DNA of 64,000 nucleotides from Archangium violaceum. GTDB taxonomy: Bacteria > Myxococcota > Myxococcia > Myxococcales > Myxococcaceae. Location of the stretch: assembly GCF_016859125.1 (NCBI RefSeq), contig NZ_CP069338.1:2108001-2172000 (forward strand), given 5' to 3'. The notes under the pieces are model-generated. The model was not told where the DNA came from, did not search any database, and was given only the letters and a program-made list of their open reading frames with translations. Numbering within the stretch: position 1 is the first letter of the stretch; each line of letters opens with the position of its first letter. The position numbers and the translations under genes are program-made. Positions 24,274 through 32,660 of the stretch are shown in pieces.

Positions 24274-27200
24274 ATGCAACTTCGCCGCGAAGCCCTCACG
24301 ATGCTCGTGCTCGCAGCCCTCTCGGCCTGCGACAATCCCCTCCCGCAGCGTGACATCTCCGAGGCGCCCCCTCACGTCCACATCACTTCCCTGGAGCCGC
24401 AGCGGGGTGTGCCCACCCTCCTCTGGAGCCAATCCCGGGAGTCGAGCCCGGAAGCACATTCCACTCCCGAGGCCGCCGCGTCCTGGTACCTGGAGCGGCT
24501 CGCGCCGCTCTACCACCTGGGAGAAGCCACACTCCGCACGGCCGCCATCCACCAGGTGCACGATACGGGCCGCGGCGGCATCCTCGTCTCCTTCCGCCAG
24601 CGCGTCGAGGGTATCGAGGTCCTCGATAGCAAGCTCGAGGTGCTGCTGACGCGTGACCTCCAGCTGGTCGCCGTGGGCGGCAACCTCCAGGAAGCAGACA
24701 GGCCCCGACCATACGCCTTCCGGCTCTCCCATGGGGAGGCCGTGGCGCACGCGCTCGGCGAGCTGTCGCGTGTCGCGGGCGCATCCGCGGACCTGCGTGA
24801 GTTGGAGCCGATGCCAGGAGGATTCCGCGCCTTCGCGCTGGCTCCTGGCAGGGCCTTCGACGGCGCCCGGATGACGCTCGTCGCACCCGCCCGGACGAAG
24901 CGGGTCCTCTTCCCGAGGAATGGCCAGCTCGTCCCCGCGTACTACGTCGAGACCAACCTCGGGACGGATGCGAGCAACAGCTCCAACGCGGAGGCTTTCG
25001 TCGTCTCCGCGGAGGATGGCGCCGTGCTGCGGCGCCAGGAGCTGACCCACGCGGATTCCTTCGAGTACCGGGTCTGGGCGGAGGCGGACGGGGCTGGAAC
25101 CCCCCTCGATGGACCGCAGGCCGACTACACACCACATCCCTCGGGTACTCCGGATGGGACCGGACCCGCCTTCATTCCCCCGCGATGGGTGTCGATGGAG
25201 GGCTTCAACGGAAGGGGAGATGTCTGGCTTCCCCCCGGTGCGACCGAGAGCCGTGGCAACAACGTCGATGCCTATGCGGACCTCTCCGCTCCCGATGGCT
25301 TCACGCCCGGGTCCGACTTCCGCGCGGCGACCGTCCCGGGGAGCAGGCGCTTCGACCATGTCTATGACACGAGCCTCGGACCCCTGGCCCATGCCGAGCA
25401 GACCCAGGCCGCCGTCACCCAGCTCTTCTACACGACCAACTGGCTCCACGATGACTTCTACGTCTCTGGCTTCGACGAGGCCGCTGGGAATGCCCAGGCC
25501 AGCAACTTCGGCCGGGGCGGCCTGGAAGGAGATCCGCTGCTCGCCGAGGCCCAGGGCCATGAAGGCTCCAACAACGCCTTCATGAGCGTGCCCGCGGATG
25601 GTGAGTCACCGCGCATGCAGGTCTTCATCTGGCTGGGTCCGGAGGAGCACTTCGTGGAGGTCTCCGGCCAGCGCTACCCGACAGGCATGGCCTTCTTCGG
25701 CTCGCAGCACTTCCAGGTCACCCAACCCCTGGTGCTCGTGAACGATGGAGTCGCCGCTCCGAGCACTCATGATGGATGTGAGGCCATGGGCGGCGGGCTG
25801 GGTGGAACCGTGGTCATGATCGAGCGTGGGACGTGCCCCATGGCGCTCAAGGCCCGGAACGCCGAGCAGGCGGGCGCCTCGGGAGTCATCATCCTCAACA
25901 ACGTACCGGGCGCCCCACCGCCCCGGATGACGAATGACGACGCGTCGATCGTCGTGAAGATCCCCGTGCTCTCGGTGACGTACGAGGATGGCGAGCGTCT
26001 CGTCCAGCTCGCCGGGCAGCAGGACTCCCTCACCGCGATCCTGTGGCGGGGTTCCATCGATCGTGACGGCTCCCTCGACAACACGCTCGTGGCCCACGAG
26101 TGGGGACATTACCTGCACCTGCGCCTGATGAGCCCGTGCACCACGACCCAGTGCCTCGCCATGAGCGAGGGCTGGGCGGACTTCATCGCCCTGCACATGC
26201 TGCTCCGTGAAGGTGATTCGCTCGAGGGGAGCTACGCCCTCGCCCCCTATGCGGGCGTCGCGCTCGGCAACAACAGCGCCTACTTCGGCATCCGCCGGGC
26301 CCCCTATTCCGTCAACAAGGGCATCAACGACTTGAGCCTCCGGCACATCTCCGAGGGCGAGCCCCTGCCCACCCATCACCCCATGGCCAGCCGGAAGCCC
26401 GGGAACTCGGAGATCCACAACGCGGGGGAGATCTTCGCGAGTCTGTTGTTCGAGGGGTACGTCGCCCTGCTCCGGGAGACGCGGCTTCCCACACCCCGGT
26501 ACAGCTTCCAGACGGCCAGGCGCCGCATGGCCGACTACATCGTCGCCGCGATGAAGCTCGCGCCTCCCAACGCGACCTATACCGAGCAACTCCAGGCGCT
26601 CCTGGCGGTCGCGGCGGCCCAGGATCTGACGGACCACGCGCTCCTCGCCGAGGCCTATGCCCGCCGGGGGGCGGGGCCGAACGCCATCGCCCCACCGCGA
26701 AACTCGGTGGACCTGACCGGAGTCGTCGAGGACTTCTCCGTGAGCAGCCCCGGTTCCGGCTATCCGGTGGCGCAAGCGGGTCCGGACCAGACCGTCCCGG
26801 GTGGCCGACGCGTGCACCTGGATGCCTCCGGAAGCCAGGCGCCGAAGGGTGGCGCCCTGACATTCCAATGGCACCAGGTATCGGGCCCCCCCGTGGTGCT
26901 CGAGGAGGGTGGGAAGAGCGCCGCGACGTTCACCGCGCCCGTGGTGCCCGTGGACACGGTGCTGGCCTTCCGCGTCACCGTGGGGCAGGACAACCGTGCG
27001 ACCGTCGATACGGTGGAGGTCCGCGTGCTCGCCGGGGATTCAGGCCCCGTGGATGGCGGCGTGGACGCGGGCAGTGATGCGGGCGTCGATGCTGGCACTC
27101 CGGATGATGATGCCGGCACTCCGGATGACGACGCGGGCACCGATGCAGGGGTCGAGCCACCTCCGCCGTCCGATGGAGGTACGGAGCCGGATGCTGGCAC

Positions 27201-27372
27201 CGAGAACCCGGGCACCTCCGATCCCGGCTGCGGCTGCGGGGCGGGCTCCGGTGCACCACACTCCACGTTCCTCTTCGCGCTCCTGGCGATCCTCGGGTTG
27301 CATCGAAGCCAGCGAAGACATTCCGCCCGGGGCCCGGCGGGCGCTCGCGCTCCCGGGACCCGAGTCGAGTGA
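24274..27372 (+). CDS. M36 (fungalysin-type) metalloprotease with PA domain, PKD-like domain and MYXO-CTERM tail
   Basis: 1032 residues. The N-terminus MQLRREALTMLVLAALSAC looks like a lipoprotein signal (LSAC). Then a propeptide with FTP-like character (about 60-250) and the M36 catalytic region, with zinc motif HEWGH at 608-612 and the third ligand Glu632 in SEGWADF. A PA domain is inserted at about 480-590 (GTVVMIERGTCPMALKARNAEQAGASGVIILNN). After the catalytic part comes a PKD-like domain (AGPDQTVPGGRRVHLDASGS), an Asp/Gly/Pro linker, and DPGCGCGAG plus a hydrophobic segment and Arg-rich end, the MYXO-CTERM signal processed by a myxosortase. A secreted or surface protease sitting between VWA paralogues. 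Confidence 0.9.
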   Translation: MQLRREALTMLVLAALSACDNPLPQRDISEAPPHVHITSLEPQRGVPTLLWSQSRESSPEAHSTPEAAASWYLERLAPLYHLGEATLRTAAIHQVHDTGRGGILVSFRQRVEGIEVLDSKLEVLLTRDLQLVAVGGNLQEADRPRPYAFRLSHGEAVAHALGELSRVAGASADLRELEPMPGGFRAFALAPGRAFDGARMTLVAPARTKRVLFPRNGQLVPAYYVETNLGTDASNSSNAEAFVVSAEDGAVLRRQELTHADSFEYRVWAEADGAGTPLDGPQADYTPHPSGTPDGTGPAFIPPRWVSMEGFNGRGDVWLPPGATESRGNNVDAYADLSAPDGFTPGSDFRAATVPGSRRFDHVYDTSLGPLAHAEQTQAAVTQLFYTTNWLHDDFYVSGFDEAAGNAQASNFGRGGLEGDPLLAEAQGHEGSNNAFMSVPADGESPRMQVFIWLGPEEHFVEVSGQRYPTGMAFFGSQHFQVTQPLVLVNDGVAAPSTHDGCEAMGGGLGGTVVMIERGTCPMALKARNAEQAGASGVIILNNVPGAPPPRMTNDDASIVVKIPVLSVTYEDGERLVQLAGQQDSLTAILWRGSIDRDGSLDNTLVAHEWGHYLHLRLMSPCTTTQCLAMSEGWADFIALHMLLREGDSLEGSYALAPYAGVALGNNSAYFGIRRAPYSVNKGINDLSLRHISEGEPLPTHHPMASRKPGNSEIHNAGEIFASLLFEGYVALLRETRLPTPRYSFQTARRRMADYIVAAMKLAPPNATYTEQLQALLAVAAAQDLTDHALLAEAYARRGAGPNAIAPPRNSVDLTGVVEDFSVSSPGSGYPVAQAGPDQTVPGGRRVHLDASGSQAPKGGALTFQWHQVSGPPVVLEEGGKSAATFTAPVVPVDTVLAFRVTVGQDNRATVDTVEVRVLAGDSGPVDGGVDAGSDAGVDAGTPDDDAGTPDDDAGTDAGVEPPPPSDGGTEPDAGTENPGTSDPGCGCGAGSGAPHSTFLFALLAILGLHRSQRRHSARGPAGARAPGTRVE

Positions 27373-27397
27373 TTCCCCCCCACAACCAGGAGGACAC

Positions 27398-28033
27398 ATG
27401 AAGACGAACCCCCCCAAGCTCCAGCTGCTCGCAGCCGTCGCTTTCAGCCTGCTCATCTCATTCAACGAGGCCGCGGCCCAACCGCCCACCGAGCGGCACA
27501 CCCTCATCCTCATCTCGAATGGCGAGTCCATGTCGACGGTGGGTGCCGACGGCATCACACGCCTTGAAAGAGCGATCCAACAGGCGAGGAACCTCGTGAA
27601 TCTCCCGTTGTCCATCCCCCAGTACTTCGCCGTCTGGACGTTCGAGGGCTCCTCCTACATCGAGTGGCAAGGCTTTTCGAGCGCCACCACCACACACCTC
27701 ACGCTGAACTCCCTTCAGGTCGGCTCCGGCACCTCCCATCCTCTCGCCTACGCACTCTGTGAGGCCGCGGACAGGCTCCTCGCATACAGGCAGGGGACGG
27801 TCACCGCGCAAAAGATGGTGTACCTGCTCACCGATGGCGAGGAGAACAGCACCCCGGTGGGGACCCAGTGCTACGGCCCCAGCAGCGCATTGGATGCCCC
27901 GAATTTCACTCCAGGCTCCTGGGAGTGGAAGGTGCGCAACAAGTTCGCGACGGGCAACCCCAACACACCGCCCGCGAGTTACAGCTACCCGCTCGTGAAC
28001 TTGTCGAATGCCTGGAGCGGGTACATCCAGTGA
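27398..28033 (+). CDS. Shortened VWA paralogue with altered metal site
   Basis: 211 residues after an excellent ribosome binding site (AGGAGG, spacing 6). Signal peptide (LLAAVAFSLLISFNEAAAQ), then a domain colinear with the VWA proteins at 22112 and 23149, including YFAVWTFEGSSYIEWQGF and LLTDGEENSTPVGTQC. Two differences: the metal-site opening DRSGSM is replaced by SNGESM, losing the first Asp, and the protein stops at WSGYIQ, the point where the paralogues continue for another 70-110 residues including the dockerin-like repeats. It may be a decaying copy or a metal-independent variant; the intact start signals favour expression. Confidence 0.72.
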   Translation: MKTNPPKLQLLAAVAFSLLISFNEAAAQPPTERHTLILISNGESMSTVGADGITRLERAIQQARNLVNLPLSIPQYFAVWTFEGSSYIEWQGFSSATTTHLTLNSLQVGSGTSHPLAYALCEAADRLLAYRQGTVTAQKMVYLLTDGEENSTPVGTQCYGPSSALDAPNFTPGSWEWKVRNKFATGNPNTPPASYSYPLVNLSNAWSGYIQ

Positions 28034-28037
28034 GTGC

Positions 28038-29897
28038 TCAGTCCCGGTAGCCCCGGGCTTGAAGGTTGAACAGGTGCGCGTAGCGCCCGTTGCGCGCCAT
28101 CAGCTCCGTGTGGCTGCCCAGCTCCTCCACCTCGCCGTTGTGCAGCACGGCGATCCGGTCCGCCATCCGCACCGTCGAGAAGCGGTGTGAAATCACCAGG
28201 GCGATCCGGTCCGCCGCCAGCTCCTGGAACCGCTCGAACAGCACGTGCTCCGACTCCGCGTCGATGCTCGCCGTCGGCTCATCCAGGATGAGCACCTCCG
28301 CGTCCTCCCGCATGAAGGCCCTCGCCACCCCGAGCTTCTGCCACTGTCCTCCGCTCAGCTCGTGCCCCTTCTCGAACCAGCCTCCCAACATCGTGTCGTA
28401 CTGCTTCGGCAGCGTCGCGATCACCCCGCTCGCCCCGCCCTGCTCCGCCGCTCGGACGATCCGGTTCCGGTCCTCCAGCGCCGGCACGTGCCCCAGTCCG
28501 ATGTTCTCCGCCACGTTGAACTGGTAGCGCACGAAGTCCTGGAACACCGCCCCGAACCGCGAGCGCAGATCCTCCGGATCCATGTCCTTCAGGTTCACGC
28601 CCCCGTAGAGGATTTCTCCCTCCGTCGGCTCGTACAGCCGCAGGAGCAGCTTCACCAGCGTGCTCTTCCCCGCCCCGTTCTCCCCCACCAGCGCCAGTTT
28701 CTCCCCCGGCTCCAGCCGCAGCGACAGGTTGCGCAGCGCCCACGCCTCCTTCCCCGGATAGCGGAACGACACGTTGCGCAGCTCGATGGCGTTGCCCCTC
28801 CCCCTCGAAGCCGTCAGCGCCGGCACCACCCTGGGCGCCTCCTGGCCCGTGGGTATCTCCAGGTACGCGAAGAGGTTGCTCATGAAGAGCGCGCCCTCGT
28901 ACATGCTGCCCACGCTCGAGAGGCTCCCCTGGAACGCCGCCTGCCCCTGCCGGAACACCCCCAGGTACAGCACCATGTCGCCCACCGTGATGGAGCCCCG
29001 CGCCGCTCGGTCCGCCACGAACGCGTAGCACCCGTAGAACGCCCCCAGCGACAGCAGCCCCAGCCCCAGCCCCCACCCCATCCGCTTCATCGCCAGCGCC
29101 CGGTCCTCCTGGAAGAACTTCTGGAACAGCGTCCGGTAACGCCCCAACACCAGCGGGCCCAGCCCGAACACCTTCACCTCCTTCACGTGGTTGTCCCGCG
29201 TGAGGATCCACTCCAGGTAGTTCAGCTTGCGGCCCTCGGGTGCCCGCCACGAGTGCAACCGGAATCCCTCCCCCGCCAGCCGCGCCTCCGCGATGAACGC
29301 CGGGATGCTCGCCGCCACCAGCACCACCACGCTCCACGGAGAGAGCGATACCAGCAGCACCGCGTACGTCGACAACGTCACCAGGTTGCGCACGATGGTG
29401 AACGCGTCCATCACCAGCCCCAGGGGCCGGCTGTTCGCCTCGCGCCGCGCGTTCTGCATCTTGTCGTACGTGTCCGAGTCCTCGAAGTGCCTCAGCTCCA
29501 GCTGTAGCGCCTTCTCGAGGATGCGCTCGTTGAGCAGGTTGCCCAGGTTGGCCCGTACCAGCTCACGCGTCAGCGACAGCGCCCGGTCCACCATCGCCGA
29601 GCCCACCATCAACCCGAACTCCAGCACCACCAGTCGCAGCACCTGCGTCCGCACGGCGTCGCTCCCGTCCTTCGCCGCCGCCACCACCCCGTCCACGATG
29701 AGCTTGCCCACCCAGGCGATCGCCGCCGGCAGCACCGCCGCCACCAGGGTGAGCACCGCCAGCATCACCGCGCCTCGGGGACTCGATGCCCAGAAGAGGC
29801 GGAAGGTGCCCGGCAGCTGCCGGAAGAGGCTGCCCGTGTTCTTCAGCCGGACTTTGAGGGGTTGGGGAGGACGAGGGGCGGAATACGGAGGAGACAC
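28038..29897 (-). CDS. ABC transporter, fused permease and ATPase
   Basis: 619 residues from GTG 29897, preceded by AGAGGG at good spacing. The N-terminal half (about 40-345) is a six-helix exporter permease; the C-terminal half (about 375-615) is the nucleotide-binding domain with Walker A GENGAGKST, signature LSGGQ, Walker B VLILDEPTAS and the switch His in VISHRFST. A half-size exporter of this kind works as a homodimer. Substrate is not evident. It ends 4 bp from the stop of the convergent shortened VWA gene. Confidence 0.92.
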   Translation of the reverse strand: MSPPYSAPRPPQPLKVRLKNTGSLFRQLPGTFRLFWASSPRGAVMLAVLTLVAAVLPAAIAWVGKLIVDGVVAAAKDGSDAVRTQVLRLVVLEFGLMVGSAMVDRALSLTRELVRANLGNLLNERILEKALQLELRHFEDSDTYDKMQNARREANSRPLGLVMDAFTIVRNLVTLSTYAVLLVSLSPWSVVVLVAASIPAFIAEARLAGEGFRLHSWRAPEGRKLNYLEWILTRDNHVKEVKVFGLGPLVLGRYRTLFQKFFQEDRALAMKRMGWGLGLGLLSLGAFYGCYAFVADRAARGSITVGDMVLYLGVFRQGQAAFQGSLSSVGSMYEGALFMSNLFAYLEIPTGQEAPRVVPALTASRGRGNAIELRNVSFRYPGKEAWALRNLSLRLEPGEKLALVGENGAGKSTLVKLLLRLYEPTEGEILYGGVNLKDMDPEDLRSRFGAVFQDFVRYQFNVAENIGLGHVPALEDRNRIVRAAEQGGASGVIATLPKQYDTMLGGWFEKGHELSGGQWQKLGVARAFMREDAEVLILDEPTASIDAESEHVLFERFQELAADRIALVISHRFSTVRMADRIAVLHNGEVEELGSHTELMARNGRYAHLFNLQARGYRD

Positions 29898-30010
29898 GCC
29901 CTCTGTCTAACCCAGCCCTCCCACGCGTGCCGCATCTCGCGCGGCCGGGTGCCCCCCTTCCGGCCTCCGAGGCTATGATGGCCCGACTTCCCTCTCCTGG
30001 AGACTCCTCG

Positions 30011-30523
30011 ATGAAGCGCTTCGTCATCGTCTTCGACAATGAGCCGGCGGAATCGGCTCCCTGGATGGCCAGCGCCTGCTCGGCCGCCGGGCTGACCTTC
30101 GTGGACAACGACGCCATCACCGATGTGATCTCCGAGAACAAGGACGCCCAGAAGCTCATGCTCCAGGGCGGCCTGCCTCCCGGCGAGAACCCCCAGCTCG
30201 CCCCCTTCTACAAGGCCGCGCTCGACAAGGTCGCCGCGGACAAGCAGCGCGTGGGCCTCTACAGCGCCAGCTGGCTGCTCTACCTGGGCCAGGCCGATGG
30301 CTGCGTGCTCGACTTCGCCGGCCTCGAGGAGCAGCGCAAGAAGGGCCTCGCCTCCGGCGTCCCCCAGAAGACCGCCGACGAGTACGTCGCGAAGTACTCC
30401 GCCCAGCTGCAGGAGCGCGCTCGCAAGGTGCTCCCCGCCGACCGCATCCTCGTGCTCCCCGCCCACGAGAAGGACGCGAAGAAGGCGGAGCTCGCCGCCG
30501 CGTTCATCAAGAAGCTCGGGTAG
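30011..30523 (+). CDS. Hypothetical cytoplasmic protein
   Basis: 170 residues from ATG 30011, with GGAG 9 bp upstream. It begins MKRFVIVFDNEPAESAPWM, a beta strand followed by a helix as in Rossmann-like folds, but no nucleotide-binding loop is visible. The rest is Ala/Lys-rich helix (LEEQRKKGLASG, YVAKYSAQLQERARK) ending KAELAAAFIKKLG. No family recognised. Codon use is typical of the genome. It lies between the divergent ABC transporter and a second aldo/keto reductase; the 92-bp gap downstream makes a shared transcript possible but uncertain. Confidence 0.65.
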   Translation: MKRFVIVFDNEPAESAPWMASACSAAGLTFVDNDAITDVISENKDAQKLMLQGGLPPGENPQLAPFYKAALDKVAADKQRVGLYSASWLLYLGQADGCVLDFAGLEEQRKKGLASGVPQKTADEYVAKYSAQLQERARKVLPADRILVLPAHEKDAKKAELAAAFIKKLG

Positions 30524-30615
30524 AGTCAGACGCGCCACGACGTCGTTGCCCTCTGGAGCAAAGCGCGGGAGATTGCCCGCTGGCCCTCGCTCGAGGGACT
30601 CAGGAGGAACACACG

Positions 30616-31584
30616 GTGGAGCGTCGAAGACTGGGGCGGTCGGAGATCGAAATCTCCGCCATCGGTTTGGGGTGCTGGCAGTTCTCCGAGGGGTTCGGTC
30701 TTGCGGGTGGCTTCTGGGAGGCATTGCCCTCCGAAACGGTCCAGGAGATCGTCGATGCGTCCTTGCATGGCGGCATCAACTGGTTCGACACCGCCGAGGC
30801 CTACGGCAATGGCCGCTCGGAGAAGGCGCTCGCCGCGGCCCTCACGCGCCTGGGCAGGAAGCCCGGTGACGTCGTCGTCGCGACCAAGTGGTTTCCCTAT
30901 CCCTTTCGCGGCGCCTCCAGCATCCGTAACACCATCGACGAGCGGCTCGCGTGCTTGAGCCCCTTCCCCGTCGACCTGCATCAAATCCACCAGCCCTTCG
31001 CGTTCACCACGATCGCCGCCCAGGCCAACGCCATGGCGGACCTGGTCCAGGCCGGGAAGATCCGAACGGTGGGCGTCAGCAACTTCTCCGAGAAGCGCAT
31101 GCGCGCGGCCCACGCGGCGCTCGCGGCCCGGGGCATCCCGCTCGTCTCCAATCAGATGCAGTACAGCCTGCTCGACCGGCGCATCGAGTCCAATGGCGTG
31201 CTCGCCGCCGCCAAGGAGCTCGGTATCACGATCATCGCGTACTCGCCGCTCGCGCAGGGTCTGCTCTCGGGCAAGTTCCACGATGACCCGACGCTCATCC
31301 AGAAGAGCGTGGGCCCGCGCAAGTACCTGCCCAACTTCCGCGCCAAGGGCCTCGCGCGCAGCCGCCCGCTCATCGACGAGCTCCGGAAGATCGCCGCCGC
31401 CCATGGGGCCACCGCCTCCCAGGTCGCCCTCAACTGGCTGACCCACTTCCACGGGGACACGGTGGTCGCCATCCCCGGCGCGACGAAGCGGCGCCACGCC
31501 GAGGAGAACGTCGGCTCGATGGGCTTCAAGCTCTCTCAAGAGGAGCTGAACCGCATCGACGAGCTGTCACGCCCGTTCCGCTAG
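30616..31584 (+). CDS. Aldo/keto reductase
   Basis: 322 residues from GTG 30616, placed 9 bp after GGAGGA. The AKR tetrad is visible: Asp58 and Tyr63 in WFDTAEAYGNG, Lys91 in VVATKW, His125 in LHQIHQ. The cofactor-binding end is VAIPGATKRRHAEENVGSMGF. Its length and TAEAYGNGRSE motif place it near the YajO/IolS-like group; substrate unknown. It is a different AKR subgroup from the one at 6350. Its stop codon shares the palindrome CTAG with the stop of the convergent downstream gene. Confidence 0.9.
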   Translation: MERRRLGRSEIEISAIGLGCWQFSEGFGLAGGFWEALPSETVQEIVDASLHGGINWFDTAEAYGNGRSEKALAAALTRLGRKPGDVVVATKWFPYPFRGASSIRNTIDERLACLSPFPVDLHQIHQPFAFTTIAAQANAMADLVQAGKIRTVGVSNFSEKRMRAAHAALAARGIPLVSNQMQYSLLDRRIESNGVLAAAKELGITIIAYSPLAQGLLSGKFHDDPTLIQKSVGPRKYLPNFRAKGLARSRPLIDELRKIAAAHGATASQVALNWLTHFHGDTVVAIPGATKRRHAEENVGSMGFKLSQEELNRIDELSRPFR

Positions 31585-32555
31585 AAGAGCCTCCAACCCA
31601 CCTCGAGCCAGGCCATGGGCGCCTGGTAGCCGAGGCGGTAGTGGTCGCGCCACTCGTAGGCGCCGCCCAGGGACACACGCACCCGGGACACGTCCAGGGC
31701 CAGCCCGAGGCCGGCCCTCGCTCCGCCGCCCCCGGAGTCCATCGTGTAGAGCAGAGGGCCGCCCGTCGCATAGACCTGCAGGCCGTAGCGCGGATTGGGC
31801 TCGACGAGCGGATAGGCCAGCCGCACGTCCGCCATCAGCAGGAAGACGGGCGTGGAGGTGCCCACGGAGGAAGAGAGCGCCGTGAGGCCCACGCCTCCCC
31901 GCAACCCGTGGATGAGGTGCACCGTGCCCTGGGCGCTCACCCCCAACAGCGGCAGGGGGAGCGCTCTCTGGAAATCGGCTTCGCTGTGAATACCGGCGTA
32001 CAGCTGGAACGCGCCGAAGAGCGGGGGCTCCGCGGCGGGCTCACTGTCGACGGGAGGAGGCGCCTCCGCGGCCGGCGGGGGCGTGGCCTCCGCCAGCGCG
32101 GCCTGCTTCGCCGCGGCCTCGGCGGCGGCAGCGGCGGCGGCGGCCTTCTCGGCCTCGAGCCGCTCGCGCTCCGGGCAGTCGATCCGCAGCATCTCGAAGA
32201 GGCCGTCCTGCTCCTCGGTGGGATTGCTCAGCGGTAGACTGGCGAGGGGCTCCAGCTTCAACGCACGGCAGTGGGCGGCTTCCGCTTCCGGGAGCTTCTC
32301 GAGGCGCTGGTACAGGACGCCCCGCATCAGCTCGACCCACAGCTGCTCCTCGGTTCCGAGGTTCTCGGTGCACTCGGGCGTGGAGAGCTCGGTGAGGGCG
32401 GCATCGTACTTCTGGGTGGACGAGAGACGGGCCACCTTGCGGATGCAGGCGTTCTTCGTCTTCTCGGGCAGGGTGACACGCATCGCCGGCGCGGCGAGGG
32501 TCGGAAGCGGGAGGATGGGGACCAGGGTCAGAACAGCCGACAACAAGCGCTTCAT
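31581..32555 (-). CDS. Probable outer-membrane beta-barrel protein with helical N-terminal domain
   Basis: 324 residues from ATG 32555. Signal peptide (LLSAVLTLVPILPLPTLAAP), then a cysteine-containing helical domain (about 25-125) resembling TPR-like counting repeats (VLYQRLEKLPEAEAAHCRALKLEP), an Ala-rich coiled segment followed by a Pro-rich linker (about 130-170), and a C-terminal region of alternating strands ending in EVGWRLF. A final Phe on an amphipathic strand is the outer-membrane barrel signature. Function unknown. It lies 105 bp downstream of the large repeat protein on the same strand and may be co-transcribed with it. Confidence 0.7.
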   Translation of the reverse strand: MKRLLSAVLTLVPILPLPTLAAPAMRVTLPEKTKNACIRKVARLSSTQKYDAALTELSTPECTENLGTEEQLWVELMRGVLYQRLEKLPEAEAAHCRALKLEPLASLPLSNPTEEQDGLFEMLRIDCPERERLEAEKAAAAAAAAEAAAKQAALAEATPPPAAEAPPPVDSEPAAEPPLFGAFQLYAGIHSEADFQRALPLPLLGVSAQGTVHLIHGLRGGVGLTALSSSVGTSTPVFLLMADVRLAYPLVEPNPRYGLQVYATGGPLLYTMDSGGGGARAGLGLALDVSRVRVSLGGAYEWRDHYRLGYQAPMAWLEVGWRLF

Positions 32556-32660
32556 GGTGATGGTACTCGTGGCAAGGCGCCCCCCAGGGCGATTGAAACC
32601 CGCCGACACCATACACCCAGGAGCCCCCGCCGCGGCATGGGGCTCGTGGGTGGAGCGTCC

